This document shows positions 10,567 to 21,700 of a stretch of DNA of 64,000 nucleotides, in pieces. The first letter of the stretch is position 1; the number at the start of each line of letters is the position of its first letter. This DNA is from Powellomyces hirtus. Lineage: Eukaryota; Chytridiomycota; Chytridiomycetes; Spizellomycetales; Powellomycetaceae. The notes below the pieces were generated by a model. It made no database searches. It saw only the letters and a list, made by a program, of their open reading frames with translations, and was not told the origin of the DNA. The stretch lies in contig JAHLKG010000033.1 in the NCBI GenBank assembly GCA_025526995.1, positions 1 through 64,000 of the forward strand, written 5' to 3'. The translations under genes were made by a program, and so were the position numbers.

Positions 10567-12805
10567 ATGCCATTGTCCCATAGCCCCATTCGGACCAGGT
10601 CCGGAACAGACACTGCCCCTGTGCCGACGCAGGATTCTGCAGATGAGGGTCCTCACAGTGAGGACAACAAGAGTCGAGCCGCTTGACCTGACGACAAGGT
10701 CGTCACCAAGGAGTATTTGGAGAAGGCGCTGTTGGAATCCCAACACATTATCGCCGAAATGCAGGAACGCATGCTGCTGGAATCGCAGCAACTCGCCGCT
10801 GAGTCACAAAGGGAGTCTCAGCACCTTGCAGCTGAATCCCAACGAGAGATGATGGAGAAGATGATTTCTACCTTCGCACAAATGCAAATGCAGACGGCCG
10901 CCGCTGCAAACCCTCATGTCTTCCCGGAGGACCGCCCACACTCTTGCTCATCGGAGAATTCTTCTCCCACATCGTCCTCAATGAATTCCGTCGCAAAGGA
11001 GCTCCTTAAACAGGTTCCCAACTTTGATGGCGATATGAGTAGTCCGCAATTACTTCTCGAATTCATTGCAAAACTGGACGACTTCTTCGAGGTTGTATAA
11101 CTTCTGCCACTTCTCGAAGCAAAAATGGCGGTAAGCAAACTCACATCCACCGCTCACATCTGGTGGAGGACCCAGGAAAGCCAGGGGACCGCCCCTCGAA
11201 CATGGAACCATCTCAAAACAACGCTACGCCTGAGATTCACACCACCAGCGTTCAGCTCAATGATCCGTGATAAACTGGATGATCTTTCGCAGACCACGTC
11301 AGTCATTGCATACAACAATGCGTTCAACAAACTTGTCATGCAGATCCCCGACATGAACAAAGGAGAAATCGAGCATCGCTATCTCAAGGGACTCAAGCGT
11401 CCTATCTACTCGGCCATCATCTCAAAGGATCTCTTACCATGCAGGAAGCCGCAATCCGTCAGGAACAGCTTACCTCAGAACGGGGCGCTTGTGTGCCCAA
11501 AACCGAGTCTCACGTTGAAGCCCATGTGATGCATGGCAATTTGGACGCCAACGCAAATGAACACGCACCTCGAAAATCGTGGAAAAAACAACGACGTTGC
11601 TCAGTTCCAGGATCTCCCTGCCTCCTCTGTGAACAAATCGGTCACTGGATGAAGGACTGCCCGAAAATGAAGGACGCGCGCGAGTTCCTAAAACAACATC
11701 AGCAAGAACCCGCTGCCGAAGCAAACCTCATTCTGGCAATTAACCACAGATCCTTGCATTCAATTGCCCTTGACTCTTGCGCAACGCACCACATTATCAA
11801 GGATGCTATCCTCCTTACTGACCTGCGACCCATCCCGGCAGTCCAAATCAGCGTCGCAAACGGCGAAAACCTTATCGCTCGCGAAGCAGGCACTTTCACC
11901 ATCAGCAATAACGACATGGACAAAGCCATTGTCTGCGTCGACGTGCTCTATGTACCTGAAGCGAGCCGAAACCTGGTTTCTACATCGCCCCTGAACTGGG
12001 ACGGTTATGAAATCACGCTCTCAACTAACGGTTCCTCCATCTTAAAAAACGGCCGCGTTATCCTACCGCTCTGCCACAATGGAAACCTACCATTTATCAA
12101 TGGCTATGTTGAAACCACCGCTGCTGCTTTTGCGACCGAAGCTGCAAAACAAAGGACCGCAATGTCTATAAACTATGGCATCAACGCTTTGGGCACATCG
12201 GACAACGAGCGCTTCAAGCTGCAAATCTGATCTATTCTCTCGACCTGCCAAACAACGTCGAACCGGAGCACGCGTTGTGCTCCGGCTGCTCTCTCGGTAA
12301 ATCCACCCGGCTGCCCTTCAATGGGCAAAACTCTCGACCTGCGACCAAACCACTTGATCGCATACACTCGGACATTCTTGACATGGGCGCAAATCTTCTC
12401 TCCCTCTCTGGCGCCCGCTACATCCTCACGTTCATCGACAAATACACACGGTATTCCGTCATCTACCCCCTCAAGACCAAAGATCAAACCAACGATTATT
12501 GGCAAAACTATTGCACGTACGCTGAACGTCATCTTGACTCCAAGATCAAGGAGCTGCGCTGCGATAACAGCGGTGAATACTATCCCCTACAGGCTGAGCT
12601 GCTCGCCGATGGGATCACGTTAAACCCTACTCAACTGTACTCCTCCCAGCAAAATGGCATTGCTGAACGGTTCAACTGTGCGCTCATAGACCAGGTCCGA
12701 GCGATTCTTCATGACAGCTGCGCTCCTTTCAAACTTTGGGGAGAGCTTGCTATGGCCGTCAACTATCTGCGTCAACAGACGCCATCAACGTCTCTCAACA
12801 GAGAG
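10567..12805 (+). pseudogene. Copia C gag-protease-integrase, broken
   Basis: Start ATG is at 10,567. The gag has a Gln/Glu-rich coiled coil with SQQLAAESQRE-type repeats (about 10,720-10,850). A CCHC knuckle (CLLCEQIGHWMKDC) lies near 11,618-11,660, a protease-like ALDSCATHH (Cys for the usual Gly) near 11,765, then the integrase HHCC domain and core (HSD; RCDNSGEY; QQNGIAER with its Glu kept) near 12,360-12,670. Lesions are TGA 10,684-10,686, TAA 11,098-11,100 and frameshifts near 11,435 and 12,165. At 12,805 the frame is interrupted by G1 and resumes at 39,770. Confidence 0.85.
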
Positions 12806-13081
12806 TGTAACGTCAAAGGAAGCTTTGATAGTTGATAGTAATAAATACTGTGTATTATCGTGTGTTGTAAGGTGACGAGAGCGGAAGAGTGACCAGCGGC
12901 TGACAGCTTTATATCATGAGTGTCAGGGTGGCGCACATAATTTACCCGGGAGGCGCTTTATTGCCTATGAGTCAGGAGTCATGTGTATCACCAATGAACA
13001 GGTGGCCAGCCCGAACAAAGGATCGCGTATAACGTAGTCAAAAAGAACGAAAAAGTATAAGAATATGAGGTTTCCCCGACA
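12806..13081 (-). repeat. 3' LTR of gypsy G1
   Basis: A 276-bp LTR reading TGTCGGGG...GACGTTACA on the minus strand, preceded on that strand by a purine tract GAGGGAGG. The same LTR occurs at 42,663-42,941, 54,889-55,167 and as solo copy 42,141-42,416. The stretch 13,082-13,224 is untranslated 3' sequence of G1 with short direct repeats. Confidence 0.9.
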
Positions 13082-13224
13082 CCTCCCTCAGACCCTGTGG
13101 AAGCATCGAAGATGAATGTGAAGGGGATGAAAAGAAGGGAGAGCTCATGTTCAGTTTAGACTGTTGACGCAGTGCTCAGTTCTTGCATTGGCGCGTGATA
13201 TAATGTATGTGACAGAAATGTCCC

Positions 13225-16200
13225 TCATGTCAAAGTGTTTGTATGTGTATGTAGGTCGGTTCTTGCGTCGCCCCGCATGAGATTTGGTTGTAGGTCGGTT
13301 CTTGCGTCGCTGCGCGTGATGTGAGGTGAGACGAGGCGAAGCCAATCCGTCTTTGTGGAGTAGCGATGAGGTCTATCTTTTCTTCGTACTTGGCTGAATT
13401 GCCAGGGAATGAGGATGGGCTGTTTGCCATCGTTTGTATGCAGGTGTTTGTCGGAGTTCAGACTCAGGTTCCCATGTAGGGTCGGCCCATCCTGTCCATT
13501 TAACCAAGAGATTTCACTTATGGCCTCGTTCATCAATGATGTCTTCAACAACCCATTCCTGTTCCCGACAAACTTCGATCGGTTCGGGTGGTTGTTCAAC
13601 TTCGCGTTGCGGATACTGGTCTGTTGCATGAGGGTGTGGAATATCAACGTGGAAGATAGGCCAAATGCCACTGATTTTTGAAGGCGAGAGGTCGAGTTCG
13701 TAGGTATCAGGATGGTCACCTTTGGCGATGACTTTGCATGGTCCAATCCATATAGTAGAGAATTGAGGGCCTCTTCTTACGTCAACCTCAAGGTCTATAC
13801 CTTTGCGATTGAGGTCAACGAGATCTCCGATATTGTAAGCGATAGGAGTCTGGCCTGTGTCATGTTGTCGGGCATATTGATCTTGTGCTCGACGTAGGTT
13901 TTCGCGTCCGATTCGGGCTATCTCTTCCTGTCCTTTGTGATATCTTTCGAGTTCGGCCTTATCGACTCCGCGTAAATGAAGTTCTTGTCCTTCCAGAAGT
14001 GGATTTCATCCGGGTAAGATGACTGTTCGACCAAGATCTACTTCGAATGGTGTCAAGCCTTCGTATTCGCTTCCAGGGGCGGTATTGAAGGCGAACTCGA
14101 CAAGCGGGAGTAGCTTCTTCCAATTGCTCTTATCGTAGTTGAGATACTGCTTAAAGATTCACTTCAATGTTTGAATGGCTCGCTCAACTTTCCCATCAGT
14201 TTGCTGATGTCGAGCCGTGGCGAATTCATGTTTAACGCCAAGTAAAATATCGAAAGCAAGGAAGAAATCTGAAAGTGCTCGAGGTTCGCGGTCCGTAATG
14301 AAGACTTTTGGAGTCCCGACATATTTCCATACTCGATCCAGAAAAACGGCAGCGAGTTCTTTACCGCCAATGTTCTTGTTGACAGCTGAAAGAATAGCAC
14401 GTCCTGATAGATAATCGATACAGGCGAGACATGCTTCATCTCCAATGTAGAAGATGTCGAATCCAATCGTATGCCATCTCCCCAATGGTACAGGACGTGG
14501 CCGTAGAAATCCGTATCGGCGATGACCAGGCTTGAATTGTCCGCAGGATTTACATGTTCCGACATACTTCATGACGTCTTGTCTAACGTTGGGCCAATAA
14601 TAATCAACAAGGATTTGGGCAAGAGTTTTCTTGACACCGAGATGTTCTCCAGTAGCTAAATCATCATGGAATTGTCGCAGTACTTTTGGGCGTAGGCTTT
14701 CAGGTACATAGAGGCATCCTTCATGGCGAGCGATCCCATCTTGGAAAGTGTATCGTCGCCCTCTTGCAGTCTTTTCGTGATCGGGTTTCTGACAGATCTC
14801 TTCAAGGTATTCAGAATAGGGATCTGTAGCTAAAGCTTGTTTCCATTCTTCAGCAGAATATGTTGGTGTTGTGCAAAGATCCACCGTTGTGCCTACTATG
14901 GGGGGAATGCCATCCATCATGTTGTTGAACCTGAATATGCATATCGATACGTCTTTGACATTCAACACAACGTGGAGCGTAAATAGCACTTTGGGAGAGA
15001 ATGACCGCAATGTGATTCCACCTCCCTGGAATGTACTGAATCGTAAAATCGTATTCTTGTAGAATCTCAACCCATCGAGCTTGTCTTCGGCTAAGGTGAG
15101 GTTGTGTTTGGATAAATTCTAAGCCCTTGTGATCGCTGAAGCACCGAAACGGTCGTCCAACCAGGTATGGTCTATTGGCAACAAGCATCTTGACTAATGC
15201 GAGTAATTCTTGTTCATGGGCCGGATACCGAGTCTCAGCGCCCTTCATCTTGCGAGAATAAAAAATGACAGGTTGGAGGCGAGGAAATTGTTTCCATTCG
15301 CCAACGAGACGAGGAAAATTGGTTGGTATGGTCTCGTCATCATATGGTTGTCCGATCCATCCAGCAATGGCGTAGCCAGACGAATCTGTGTAGACGTAGA
15401 TAGGTTTACTCTCATCGATAGTGGCTAAAGCTGGCGCATTGATGAGTGCTTCCTTCAGATTCTGGAACGCTTGTTCTTGATCGGCTTCCCATTTGAACTT
15501 GACTTTCGCCGATTGAATGTTGGATAATGGGAGAGCAATGTTCAAATAATCTTTAACAAAATCGAGGAAGTAGTTGGCGAGACCAAGGAATGATTGAACT
15601 CCTTTCGTAGATGTGGGTCTAGGCCAGTCCTTGATTACTTGGATCTTCGAAGGGGTGATGCGGATTCCATTTCTACCCAAGACATGTCCACACCATTCGA
15701 CTTCGGGTACGGCCCAGACACATTTGGAAGGTTTGACGTAGAGTTGATGTTCTTCGAGCTTCTTAAGGACTAGGTCTACATGTTTCTGATGTCCCTCCAA
15801 TGTCTTTGAGAAAATGAGGATGTCGTCGAGATATGAGTTGACAAAGTCGTCGTAATCTTTGTGGAAAATTTTGTTCATTAATCGTTGGAATGCGGCAGGA
15901 GCGTTGGTCAAGCCGAAAGGCATGACAAGATATTCGAAATGACCAAATCTTGTGCGTATGGCGGTCTTTTCCCGATCTTGTTTTCGAATGAGCAAACGAT
16001 GATAGGCTTCCTTAATATCGATAAGACTGAAGTATTCGCATCCTTGAATTCGGTCATGCATTTCGCGGATATTTGGAAGAGGTGTTCGATCTTTCTTTGT
16101 GACGGAGTTGAGACCTCGATAGTCCCAACAAATACGTAGTCCTCCATCTTTCTTCTTGGCGAAGACGACACTAGCTCGCCATGGGCTTGAGGAGTGCTGT

Positions 16201-17057
16201 ATCCAGCCTTTCTCGAGCATCATTTGAATTTGCTTTTTCAGTTCGGCTAATTCTTCCTTATTCATGTGGCGGAGAGGTTGCCAGACAGGTTCAGCGCCTT
16301 CGACGAGTTTGATTTGGAAATTATCTTCTCCCCGATCAGGTGGTAAGCCTTGCGGTTCCTTGAATAGGGTATCAACGTACTTTTCCAAAGAATCTTTCAA
16401 AAGTTCGGGGTTTCCCCTAAACCGTTCCGGATCCTCAGAAATTTCGTTGAGGGCCAATCGGCACACAGTATTATCTTTGAATTTATTTCGTCGCCATGCT
16501 TTGTTGAATCACTTAGGTGTAACTTCGATCATTTGAATATTGCGATGAGCAGCGGCTTTGGTGAATGTAGATTGTTTCGTAGATGGAGTGGTGTCAAAAT
16601 GAGAGAGACAATTCCTAGGGAGAAAGTCTAAAGGTTGCCATTTTTGTGATGTTCGTTCGCATTTGATGGTGACGGAGAGAGATGCGTTTGGTATCTGTGA
16701 ATGATTAGTAAAATAGAGAATAGGTTGTTTTTCGTGTAAGTATTGTTCAGCATGAGTAAAGAGGTTCCAGAAAGGTGTTCCGATGATTGCATCATATATG
16801 AGGTCGCTAACGAGCCATGGGAGTTGTCCGACGAGAAAAGGCGCACGGGATTCGATGTTCCAAAGTTCTAATGGTTCAGAGACAACAGTGTCTAGGAGCA
16901 TGTGAGATTTTTTGTTGGCCAGAGTTATTTGTTGTGGTTTGGTAGGCCTAGTTTCGAACTTATGCTTTTCGACGAAGGTCTTGTTGAGAAATATTCCAGT
17001 TGCTCCGCTATCGAATAATACTCGGGCAAATTTCTTTCCAATACGGCAATGTGCAAT
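13225..17057 (-). pseudogene. Gypsy G1 pol (protease-RT-RNase H-integrase-chromodomain)
   Basis: From the A3 break downward: protease LFDSGATG near 17,010, RT with YLDDILIFSK near 15,800, RNase H (DSSGYAIAGW; RYPAHEQELLAL), integrase with H2C2 and the HQQTDGKVER Glu motif near 14,190, and a chromovirus-type C-terminal chromodomain (LLVKW.GW.DPTWEPE) near 13,470-13,600. Lesions are a stop at 16,509-16,511, a shift near 14,930, a stop at 14,159-14,161 and further stops beyond. The gag is missing because A3 inserted at 17,058 and the rest was deleted. Confidence 0.9.
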
Positions 17058-17320
17058 TGTTGGTCTGAGAGTATCTGGGTAGATAGTTGAGGAAGCTTTC
17101 AGGGTAGTTGACGGGGCAAAACAACAAAGTAACTTAATCCCTCTCTATTAGAGAAAAAGAGAAAAGTCCCCCGCCGATATATTAAGTATGGAAGGAAAAC
17201 TACTTATATCGGAGTTGATCACGTGGTTTGCACGTGATCTCGTGACTCATCATATTGGCGTAGCATACGCCCTGCGATGGCGCAGTTGTGACTCGATGAC
17301 AGAGTCTGCACACGCCAACA
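17058..17320 (-). repeat. 3' LTR of copia A3
   Basis: The LTR reads TGTTGG...GCCAACA on the plus strand and directly abuts G1 sequence (..GTGCAAT), probable target GCAAT. At 263 bp it is 24 bp longer than the LTRs at 2,225 and 8,422, owing to extra sequence between the CACGTG boxes. It is clearly more divergent from them than the pol genes are. Confidence 0.85.
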
Positions 17321-17470
17321 CCCTCACTCAGACCTACTTTTACTACACACACCCACGCACACACCCCACACACCCCATTTATTACATTTTTAAGAATACG
17401 AGGAATGGCTAAGGTATGTCTATGAGATCCGCGCAAATGAGGCGTAAGCTCTAACTATGTGCCGGTGTAG

Positions 17471-18058
17471 TTGTCAGGTTCGGGCAAGAAGACGAAGATG
17501 ACGGCGAGAAAAACGGGACCGCCGGCAACTGCTCCTGCGGCAACCACGGCTCCGGCTGTGCCGTCGGCAGTGGTGCCCGCTGCGCCATTGGGAGGCGCAC
17601 CTGCTGCGGGGTTGTCCCGAGCGGAGATTCGAATGATGTCGGCAGCGTATGCCCGACAGTTCTACCGCAAGGACCGTCAAGAGGTCCTTGAACGCCATAT
17701 CGAGCAAGCAAAAGACCGGGTGAAGGAGTGGTCGAGGTCTGGTACACCTCTTGGTCGCGCACGGGCGACCGGGATGCTTGATGGACTGAGATCCGTGCTA
17801 GAGGACCGTCGGGGCCGGAAGATGGCTGTGGGGAAGGGCAAGGATAAAGCCCAGGCGAAGAAGAAGGCTGCAGACAAGAAGTCGGCAGCGGAGGTGAAGA
17901 GGATGTGGGACATCCTGGAGCGGGAGGCTCCCTATAATGATGAGGAAGAGGAGGGGGAGGAGGGGGAAGCCGAGGAGTTGGAGGGATCACCGATCTCTCC
18001 AAGCCGACGCTCACCCTCAAGCGATGAGGATGATGGAGGGGGGGCAGGCCCATCCTCC
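17471..18058 (+). pseudogene. Antisense ORF D of copia A3, split by B1 near its end
   Basis: It has the same architecture as the copies at 1,421 and 7,618 but about 78% identical by eye. There are many substitutions in the head (KKTKMTARK) and middle, while the frame, the acidic run and the Ser-rich tail are kept. The open frame has no ATG and starts at TTG right after TAG and a TTGTCAG splice-acceptor-like site. B1 enters 15 codons before the original stop; those codons lie beyond 37,204 and end in the same SAIAV-stop as the other copies. Function unknown; the charged composition suggests a nuclear or nucleic-acid-associated protein (inference). Confidence 0.6.
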
Positions 18059-18641
18059 TATTGGAATGTTGAGACTTGCGTACTCAACGTTTGGTCCTTA
18101 CATTAGATCCTTACTTGGATTCTCTGACTAGAACGCGTGACCACTATACCGGTAATGCTAAGAGCTGAATTGGATCACGTGTGATCACGTGATTGGAGAA
18201 AAAGTAGATTAGAGCATCTTTAACGGGGGGCATTTAATTGTGGCACAGTCAGAATTTGAAGCCCGTGGTTCCCAAAGCACTGTTATAGGTGTGGCGCGGG
18301 GCGCTATTTTGTACTAAGCGTTGCTACTTTCCTGCGCCACATTTCATATTTGAAACCGGTCGGCTCCCAGCTTTAAAAATGAAGCCTGCTGTGCCACAAT
18401 TAAATGCCCGCCGTTAAAGATGCTCTTAGAACGCTCGAAGTGAGACATTGCCGATAAGACTTTAAGACAAAAAATACATTCACATACAATACATCTCTGT
18501 GCATCTGACAACGCTACACCGTTATCTGCATCAGAGAAGAGCTCTGTAACCACCTCTTACGAAGTTTACTGGAGGCCACATCGAATTCGGCCAATCCTCT
18601 GCAATTCCGATAAAGTACTGGAAGTGCCGATATCTCCAATA
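18059..18641 (+). repeat. 5' LTR of B1 (366 bp) interrupted by a MITE
   Basis: Ends TATTGGA and TCCAATA. Without the 214-bp MITE and its TTA duplication the LTR is 366 bp. Diagnostic bases (GACAAAAAATACATTCAC; ACCACCTCTTACGAAGTTT) match the LTR at 36,834-37,199 and not those at 23,671 or 30,745. It carries paired CACGTG boxes. Confidence 0.9.
18212..18425. mobile_element. PIF/Harbinger-type MITE, 214 bp
   Basis: Terminal inverted repeats start GAGCATCTTTAACGG and extend about 37 bp with a single mismatch. The target duplication is TTA (18,209-18,211 and 18,426-18,428). The empty site is seen in the other three B LTRs. No ORF. TTA/TAA 3-bp TSD plus this type of end is typical of PIF/Harbinger and its Tourist-like MITEs. 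Confidence 0.9.
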
Positions 18642-18655
18642 GGTTATGAGCCCTG
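18642..18655 (+). other. Primer binding site of B1, tRNAiMet anticodon-arm type
   Basis: GGTTATGAGCCCTG directly follows the LTR, as in C and in B2 (30,731-30,744, minus). Confidence 0.75.
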
Positions 18656-18756
18656 AGACTGGTCGAATTCGAATCATTCTCCCTTCGTAAAACCTGTAAA
18701 CTACAAGTCTTCCGTCGAAATTCAAGTGCCAAGAAAGTACCGAGCACACCGTCAAG

Positions 18757-21700
18757 ATGCCTACTGCAAGATCTCCCATTCAAGGAGTGCAGACCCGCCA
18801 ACAAGCCCGTCAAGCCACACGAGAAGCCCAACGGGGTCCTGACGCTGAAGAAGATGTTAATATCGATGCCTCGATCTACCATGATTCCCACGACGCAGAT
18901 GCCGAAGTGGATGAGATGAATCATGGAGAAATTCATGCAGACTCGGCGATAGTACCGACCGAAGTACCGACTGACATTGTCATGGAAATTCTGCAGAGGT
19001 TCAAGATGGAAATCAACGAAAAGCTCAAACATCGGATGGACAGGTTGGAGAGGACTTTATTGACTAGTTCAAACCCTCTCGCTACATCAATTTCCCATCA
19101 ACAACCCGAGAAGTACGAAAAGCCTCATATCGGTGGTCATCCCACGGCCGTTTCACTGATGAGAAGCCCAAAAGCGGGCCTTGAGTACCCTTTTCTACAT
19201 CAACAAATTACTCACGGCGAAGTTGAAGCCCCAGTTGCCCCTCACTTTCGTCCGCCTTCCCCGACGGAGAGCACAACAACTACGAGCAGCAGAAAGAGTG
19301 ATGATCGCGACGCACAACGTACATCATTCGCATACTTCAAATCTGCGATTGATGCAGTATCTACATTCGACAGGACGGGAAATCTCTCAAAACTCGCCGA
19401 CTTTGTCAATCAACTTACTCTGGTCTTTCGTCTAAAACCTGTATCTGAAGAAGAACAACTCTCATTCATCTTCACGAAGCTCTCTGGCGAAGCAAAACAA
19501 TGGTATCGTAATCACCAGAAAGATGCAGAACAAGGGATGGTGGAGTCCATCACAGATTGGGAATCCTTCAAGCCTCCCTTCCTCTTGCGTTACCAACCAA
19601 CCGATCACGAAGAAACTTTGCTCACTCAACTTGAAAGACTCCGACAAGGAAGTCATTCCATCTCGCAGTACAATACCTCATTCACGAAGATCACAAGTCA
19701 AATCCCCTTGAAGGTGCCGTTCGAAATCTACAAGTGGTTCTATCTTTGCGGAATGAATGAACATCATGCAGAGCTCGTCAGAACTCAAAGTTTCAAGGAT
19801 CTCCATGGCCTCATGGCAGCTGCCAAGCGTCTGGATAACGGTAGTAACAAGAGTAACCAAAACAACCGTTTCGCCAAGAAGAGCGAAAACATCGCGCTCG
19901 AAGCCCAACCTTCAAAGAAAGACGGCTCAAGTCACAAGAAGACCGACGCGAAGAAGACCACAGACTCGAAGAAGAGACAGAACTTCCCCTGTTGGTTATG
20001 CAATTCGAATGAACATACCCCATTCAATTGTCCCCTCAAAGCCAAGGCAGTCGAAGCCTTAAAACCCCTTGCTAATGCCAACATTGCAGAAGCACATAAC
20101 GCCACTACATTGGCATACCTGGATTCGGGCTGTTCACAGCAGATGACGAATGACATTTCCATTCTCGAATCCTATGAAGAGCACTCAACGCGCGTCAGAT
20201 TTGGAAACAACGCCTTTCTCGATGCCGAAGCGAAAGGGAACGCTATCTTGAAGCTTCCAGATGGAGATGTACCCCTCACAGATGTTCTCTACGTTCCGAA
20301 GCTCGCCAAGACTCTCATCTCGGTCTCCGCACTCACCAAAGATGGAAAGAGAGTCACCTTTGAAGATGAGAGCGCCATCATTCAAGACTGCAATGGCACT
20401 ACGAACGACATCACCATACCTCTCGTTCGAGGAATGTATCACATCTCGCCAACTCCGATGGCTTTCGTTACTCAAACTCGCTCAAGGACACACGCGTCCA
20501 ATGTACCAACACACGCGTCGAAAAATACATCTACCGAATTGACAAAATGGACAAACGCGTCCAATGTACCAACACACGCGTCCGATACATCGATTCAAGC
20601 ACTCAACCTGTCGACAGATGCTACCGGTATGGCGGTCACGCGTTCTACCCCGCTCCAAGCCATGTCGGAGGGGCCGGCTGCCCCGAATGGGGGGCCAGCC
20701 GGCCCCATACTCTCCAGTGAGGGGGCTGGCCGCCCCAATTTGGGGATGGCCAGCCCCCCACTGGAGAGTGAGAGTTGTGGGTGCTGCGGTGGGGGGCCGG
20801 CCGCCCCAAAAGCATCGGATGATGCTGAGGATGGTGCCCCCTCGGGGGCACCATCCGCCGATGGCGCCGCCGCCGCCGCCGCTGCTTCGGCGGCTTCTTC
20901 TGGGGCTTGTTCTGGTCCCTCTTTTCCAGTCAACGAAGGAACCCTCTGGCATCACCGATTGGGCCATCCTGGCACTCACATCATGAAGCAACTCAAGCTC
21001 CCAATGACCAACGAAGTCTGCAAAGGTTGCGAGTTTGGTAAGCACAAGCGCTCACCATTCAACGGTACGATGACTCGGTCCAAGACGCCACTCGATCGCC
21101 TACATTTCGACCTAAACGGTCCGCACATACCCGCGGTTGGCGATGAGAAATATGCCCTTGTTATGATCGATGACTATTCACGCTTCACATGGATCTTCTT
21201 CTTGAAGACGAAGAGCGAATCTACTGCAAAATTGATTGAATTCATCAATTTCATCGAAAAACAGACCAACGAAAGGGTCAGACGACTTCATTCCGATTGA
21301 GGGGGGGAGTTTGTCAATCACGATCTGAAAGAATTCATTTCGAAAAAGGGCATTCTGCACGAACTCACCGCTGCAGATTCCCCACAGTCTAACAGTGTAG
21401 CTGAAAGGTTCAACCTCACCCTGTTCGACACCATTCGTTCTTTGGAACACTCATACGGCATCCCGAAACAACTCTGGACCGAGTTAGCGGCTACATCAGT
21501 CTACTTACGGAATCGCCTACCCCACAAGTCCAATAACAACATTTCGCCGTACGAACGGCTCAACGGTGAAGAGCCCTCACTTTCTCACCTTCGTGTGATT
21601 TGGGCCGATGCCTTCATGCATCTCGTCAAGAGAAAACAAGTCTCAAAGTTGGCACCGCGCGCCACACGGCTCAAACTCATCGGTTACGAATTTGACGGCG

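Noticed and set aside
20482..21045. Antisense ORF of 187 aa in the B linker (and 28,342-28,905)
   Set aside because: Complement of GC-rich palindromes; low complexity and no start context. An artefact of composition.
21298..21300. TGA as selenocysteine or as sign of an alternative genetic code
   Set aside because: TGA and other stops end the host genes and other frames normally, and no fungus of this type is known to use selenocysteine; readthrough or mutation is simpler.
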